From the NCBI GenBank assembly GCA_036786445.1, contig DAIQRD010000001.1, positions 1 through 64,000 on the forward strand: 64,000 bases of DNA. The letters run 5' to 3'. How positions within the stretch are numbered: the stretch's first letter is position 1; each line of letters opens with the position of its first letter. This document shows, one piece after another, positions 60,860 to 64,000 of this stretch. This DNA is from JAAZMF01 sp036786445. Lineage in GTDB: Bacteria; Bacillota; Limnochordia; DTU087. The position numbers and the translations under genes are program-made. A model generated the notes under the pieces. It was given only the letters and a program-made list of their open reading frames with translations, was not told the origin of the DNA and made no database searches.

Positions 60860-60898
60860 TGTTCCACTCCTTTAGCTTGGCGTCATTAGGCCCAGTTC

Positions 60899-61486
60899 TT
60901 AACCTAGCAGCCCCTTGGTGGATAGGATCCCTTCAACCCGGCTATCTAGAGCACAAGCCTGGGCCAAGGCCCGAGCCATGGCCTTAAAGGCTGCCTCAAG
61001 AAGATGGTGCATATTCCTGCCAGCCATCTGTCGAATATGCAAGGTGATGCCGCCATTGAAGGCTAGAGCTCGAAAAAACTCCTCAACCAAGACTGCAGGG
61101 AAAGCGCCTAACTGCTCGTTGGATAGTTCCCAATCTAGAGCCAAATAGGGCCTACCGCTGATATCAACTGCCGCCATAACCAAAGCTTCATCCATGGGGA
61201 CAAAAGCTGTGCCAAAGCGGGTGATGCTGGCTTTATTTCCCAGAGCCTTGGCAAAGGCTTGCCCCAAAACGATGCCCACATCCTCCACGGTGTGATGGGC
61301 ATCGACCTCCAAGTCCCCCCGGGCCCGTACAGTCAAATCGAAAAAGCCGTGCTTGGCAAAGGCTGTCAGCATATGATCGAAAAAGCCAATACCAGTATCT
61401 ATAGTGCTGTATCCTTTACCATCTAGCTGCCAGATAACCTGAATATCTGTTTCTGCTGTTGCCCGGGCTACCTCTCCCACACGCAC
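60899..61486 (-). CDS. hisB: Imidazoleglycerol-phosphate dehydratase
   Basis: Manganese enzyme of the sixth histidine step. 195 residues, monofunctional. The family motifs GIGFFDHML, DAHHTVEDVGIVLG, and the C-terminal NMHHLLEAAFKAMARAL are visible. It lies between hisD (14-nt gap) and hisA (39-nt gap); no room remains for hisH. Confidence 0.97.
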   Translation of the reverse strand: MRVGEVARATAETDIQVIWQLDGKGYSTIDTGIGFFDHMLTAFAKHGFFDLTVRARGDLEVDAHHTVEDVGIVLGQAFAKALGNKASITRFGTAFVPMDEALVMAAVDISGRPYLALDWELSNEQLGAFPAVLVEEFFRALAFNGGITLHIRQMAGRNMHHLLEAAFKAMARALAQACALDSRVEGILSTKGLLG

Positions 61487-61500
61487 ATAGCATTCCTCCC

Positions 61501-62871
61501 CTAATCGTCTTCACAAGTATCGGCTGCTAATGCTTGGAGTCTCACCCGCACAGCATTGGCATGGGCATCGAGCCCCTCAACGGTGGCCAATTCCACAGCA
61601 TGGGGACCAAAACACCTAAGACCCGCTTTCGTATAGCTAATAATACTGCTGCGCTTCAGAAAATCCTCTAACCCTAGGGGTGATGAAAACCGAGCTGTGC
61701 CATTGGTAGGCAAAACGTGGTTGGGCCCCGCTACATAATCACCCACTGGTTCACAAGCCCAGTGGCCTAGGAAGATGGCTCCGGCATGGCGAATCAGGTG
61801 CAATATCTCCCATGGGTTAGCTACACAGAGCTCCAAATGCTCCGGTGCCGAAACATTGGCCCACCGGGCAGCCTCTTCCAAGTCGCGACAGACTAAGATC
61901 ACCCCATGCTTGGCTAGGGCCAGTTGGGCAATGTCCTGGCGCCCCAGTTGCTCTAACTGAATCGCTAGTTCACTCTGGACTGCCTCCGCCAGTTGGGCAC
62001 AATCGGTGATCAAGATAGCGCCAGCCTCGGGATCATGCTCCGCCTGTGACAGCAGATCTGCAGCCAGATATCGACTATTGGCACTTTGGTCAGCTATGAT
62101 CAAGATCTCGCTGGGTCCGGCTAAGCTCTCAATACCCACCCGCCCATACACCATCTTCTTGGCTAGGGTGACATAGATATTCCCCGGTCCCACAATTTTG
62201 TCTACGGCGGGAATCGTTCCAGTGCCATACGCTAAGGCCGCAATGGCTTGGGCACCCCCCAGTTTGAGGACTCTGTCCACCCCAGCTAGCCTAGCAGCTG
62301 CCAGAATATGGGGATTCATCATCCCATCCTTGCCCACTGGTGAAGCCATGACGATCTCGCCTACCTGGGCTACCTTGGCGGGCACAGCACACATAAGCAC
62401 AGTGGAAACCAAGGGTGCACTGCCACCGGGAACATAGATTCCCACCTTATCTACAGGTGTTACCCTCTGGCCCAAAATGATCCCATCACATTCCACCGAC
62501 ATCCAGGATTTGGGCTTCTGCTGGGCATGGTACTTACGGATATTCTCACAGGCGATTTCCAATGACCGCATAAACTCAGGGGAAACCTCTTGAGCAGCTG
62601 CATCCCACTCCGCCTCACTTACCCAAAGGCTCTCCGGGGTCAGCTGGGCCCCATCTAGCCTCCCAGCATATTCAACGACTGCTACATCACCCCGCTGCTT
62701 AACATCGGCCAAAATGCGGGCCACGGCCGCCTCGGGGCTCAGGGCTTCCCCCCATATAGCCCGGGTCCGCTCTTCCGATGCCGGTGTGACTTGCACCTCA
62801 TCGACGAAAGGGCGGGTCAGATAGGCCATGATCTGGTCTTCAGTCAACTCCCAGGTCTTAATAATCTGCAT
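61501..62871 (-). CDS. hisD: Histidinol dehydrogenase
   Basis: NAD-dependent enzyme for the last two steps to histidine. 456 residues, slightly longer than usual at the N-terminus. It shows VGIYVPGGSAPLVSTVLM, GPSEILIIAD, EHDPEAGAILIT, SAPEHLEL and the late VAGPNHVLPTNGTARFSSPL. It begins 3 nt after the hisG stop. Confidence 0.97.
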   Translation of the reverse strand: MQIIKTWELTEDQIMAYLTRPFVDEVQVTPASEERTRAIWGEALSPEAAVARILADVKQRGDVAVVEYAGRLDGAQLTPESLWVSEAEWDAAAQEVSPEFMRSLEIACENIRKYHAQQKPKSWMSVECDGIILGQRVTPVDKVGIYVPGGSAPLVSTVLMCAVPAKVAQVGEIVMASPVGKDGMMNPHILAAARLAGVDRVLKLGGAQAIAALAYGTGTIPAVDKIVGPGNIYVTLAKKMVYGRVGIESLAGPSEILIIADQSANSRYLAADLLSQAEHDPEAGAILITDCAQLAEAVQSELAIQLEQLGRQDIAQLALAKHGVILVCRDLEEAARWANVSAPEHLELCVANPWEILHLIRHAGAIFLGHWACEPVGDYVAGPNHVLPTNGTARFSSPLGLEDFLKRSSIISYTKAGLRCFGPHAVELATVEGLDAHANAVRVRLQALAADTCEDD

Positions 62872-62874
62872 TGG

Positions 62875-63549
62875 CTATCCCTCCATCCCAGTATCCATCT
62901 TTGCCTCCAAGACTGCCTTAAGCCTCTTGACAAGAATATGAATGGCCCCATGCTTCACCTTGTAGCTCACCTGGTTCGCAATTAGCCGAGTCGATATCTG
63001 GGCCACATCAGCGATGGGAACTAGGCCGTTTTCCAAGAGGGTTGTCCCTGTCTCCGTTATATCTACTATGGCATCGGCCAATCCTACAATGGGCCCCAAC
63101 TCCACTGAACCATTGAGCTCCACCACTTCCGCCTGAATCCCCTGTCGACTAAAATACTCAGTAGTAATATGGGGAAATATGGTGGCCACCCGAGAGTTAA
63201 AATCTAGTTCCTGCACATCCCTGATGCCAGAGGCTTGAGGCACAGCGACAATCAAGCGACAGCGGCCAAAACCCAGGTCCACAAGCTCCGCCACATCCTT
63301 GCCGCTCTCCAGCAGAGTATCTTTACCAACTACTCCTAGATCCGCGGCACCGTATTCCACATAGGTGGGCACATCTGTCGGCTTAGACAAGAGAAAACGC
63401 CACTCTGTCCCTGGAACTGGAACTATGAGCCGCCGAGAAGGGGCCAGCAGTTCACTGCAATCTACCCCGATTTCCTCCAATAAGCCGATGACCGCGCTTT
63501 GCAGGCGACCCTTAGGTACCGCTATGGTAAGGGGAATAGACTTATCCAC
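62875..63549 (-). CDS. hisG: ATP phosphoribosyltransferase, short form
   Basis: First enzyme of histidine synthesis. About 225 residues: the short form, which lacks the regulatory domain and needs HisZ. It shows IAVPKGRLQSAVIGLL, GAADLGVVGKDTLLE, and the PRPP region GLADAIVDITETGTTL. GTG 63549 stands after GGAGGGGAG and is preferred; the frame continues to 63579 inside hisZ. It overlaps hisZ by 8 nt, consistent with a HisGZ complex. Confidence 0.97.
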   Translation of the reverse strand: MDKSIPLTIAVPKGRLQSAVIGLLEEIGVDCSELLAPSRRLIVPVPGTEWRFLLSKPTDVPTYVEYGAADLGVVGKDTLLESGKDVAELVDLGFGRCRLIVAVPQASGIRDVQELDFNSRVATIFPHITTEYFSRQGIQAEVVELNGSVELGPIVGLADAIVDITETGTTLLENGLVPIADVAQISTRLIANQVSYKVKHGAIHILVKRLKAVLEAKMDTGMEG

Positions 63550-64000
63550 GGCTCTCCCCTCCCTCCAGGGAAGCCACAAGTGCCGCCAGATCCATGGTAC
63601 GCCATCCTGCTTCAGGGGTCCATACCTGAATTTGCTCCAAGGAACGGGGAGAGATCACCCAATGGAAATCTGTTGCTTGGGCATACACCTGAGCTTCTGC
63701 CTCACTGCGCTCCACAACATCTAGCTCCACTGTGAAACCTCGTTGCCGCAAATGCTGAGCAACTTGCCAACCAAGCCCAGGCGCTTCCCTTAGCTTGATG
63801 CACAACACCCTTTGACTGTCGCTGGCGGGCCACCCCGCTTGCCTAGATAAGGCCAACATAATACGCTCTATGCCTAAGGCGAATCCAGTGGCAGGACACT
63901 GGTAGCCAAACTGATTGATCAGGTTATCATAGCGGCCGCCGGTGCCCATGGTAAAGCCCATATCGGCGGTATAGGCTTCCAACACCATCCCCGTATAATA
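63542..64000 (-). CDS. hisZ: ATP phosphoribosyltransferase regulatory subunit HisZ (5' end off window)
   Basis: HisZ resembles histidyl-tRNA synthetase and activates the short HisG. Only about 152 C-terminal residues are in the window. The HisRS-like TGMVLEAYTADMGF, GTGGRYDNLINQFG and GFALGIERIMLAL are visible. Location beside a short hisG identifies it as HisZ rather than HisS. Confidence 0.9.
   Translation of the reverse strand, partial: YYTGMVLEAYTADMGFTMGTGGRYDNLINQFGYQCPATGFALGIERIMLALSRQAGWPASDSQRVLCIKLREAPGLGWQVAQHLRQRGFTVELDVVERSEAEAQVYAQATDFHWVISPRSLEQIQVWTPEAGWRTMDLAALVASLEGGESRG

Noticed and set aside
1..64000. tRNA, rRNA, CRISPR array, insertion sequence or prophage
   Set aside because: No repeat-spacer pattern, transposase, integrase, terminal repeats or RNA-gene sequence was recognised in reading through the window.

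Overview
The window looks like one scaffold of an endospore-forming, rod-shaped bacterium of the phylum Bacillota (Firmicutes), probably from a Clostridia- or Limnochordia-like lineage, with a G+C content I estimate by eye at a little over 50%. The evidence is the spoVAC-spoVAD-spoVAE operon, spoIVFB and spoIID (endospore formation); mreBCD, mrdA, rodA and minCDE (rod shape and mid-cell division); two tRNA-sensing T-box leaders; the Prp protease next to an L27 gene with a cleavable N-terminal extension; and the GatCAB amidotransferase. Two runs of N, one of them flanked by a perfect fold-back sequence, suggest a draft or metagenome-derived assembly. I cannot fix the genus.

Layout. 1-5990 (minus): comEC (cut by the left edge), comEA, then leuS with its own promoter, T-box leader and terminator. 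6000-7921 (plus): the spoVA operon behind a sigma-G-like promoter. 7946-21335 (minus): a long housekeeping run of a class I methyltransferase, rsfS, an LCP-family protein, yqeK, nadD, proA, proB, yhbY, obg, rpmA, prp, rplU (with a probable L21 leader), rng, a DUF2344 protein and a radical SAM protein. 21378-31449 (minus): spoIVFB, rodA, minE-minD-minC, mrdA, mreD-mreC-mreB, radC, maf and a DUF4321 protein, the shape and division block. 31629-37774 (minus): larE, cysK, a frame-disrupted trxB, spoIID, an MFS transporter, a copper-chaperone-like protein and a SPOR-domain protein. 37803-42294 (minus): folC and valS with a T-box leader and promoter. 42380-44557 (plus): a PhoP/PhoR-type two-component system. 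44576-49528 (minus): a probable operon of homocitrate-synthase-like, LeuC-like and LeuD-like enzymes, an EamA transporter and a divergent Lgt-like membrane protein. 49669-54964 (minus): gatB, gatA, gatC and ligA. 55188-56420 (plus): a D-alanyl-D-alanine carboxypeptidase. 56377-64000 (minus): pcrA, then the histidine operon hisIE, hisF, hisA, hisB, hisD, hisG, hisZ (cut by the right edge).

Most of the window is conserved vertical gene content. No rRNA, tRNA, CRISPR array, prophage or insertion sequence was found, and I see no clear new defence or mobile system. The points most worth a second look are: trxB carries what reads as an exact 20-nt insertion that breaks the GGQ motif; the homocitrate-synthase/aconitase-family/EamA/Lgt-like operon has no obvious pathway partner nearby; the sigma-G-like promoter of spoVAC overlaps the upstream ATG and so favours an internal TTG start; the Lgt-like protein lacks the usual Lgt signature; the histidine operon has no hisH; and a fold-back palindrome at the ligA gap is probably an assembly artefact.
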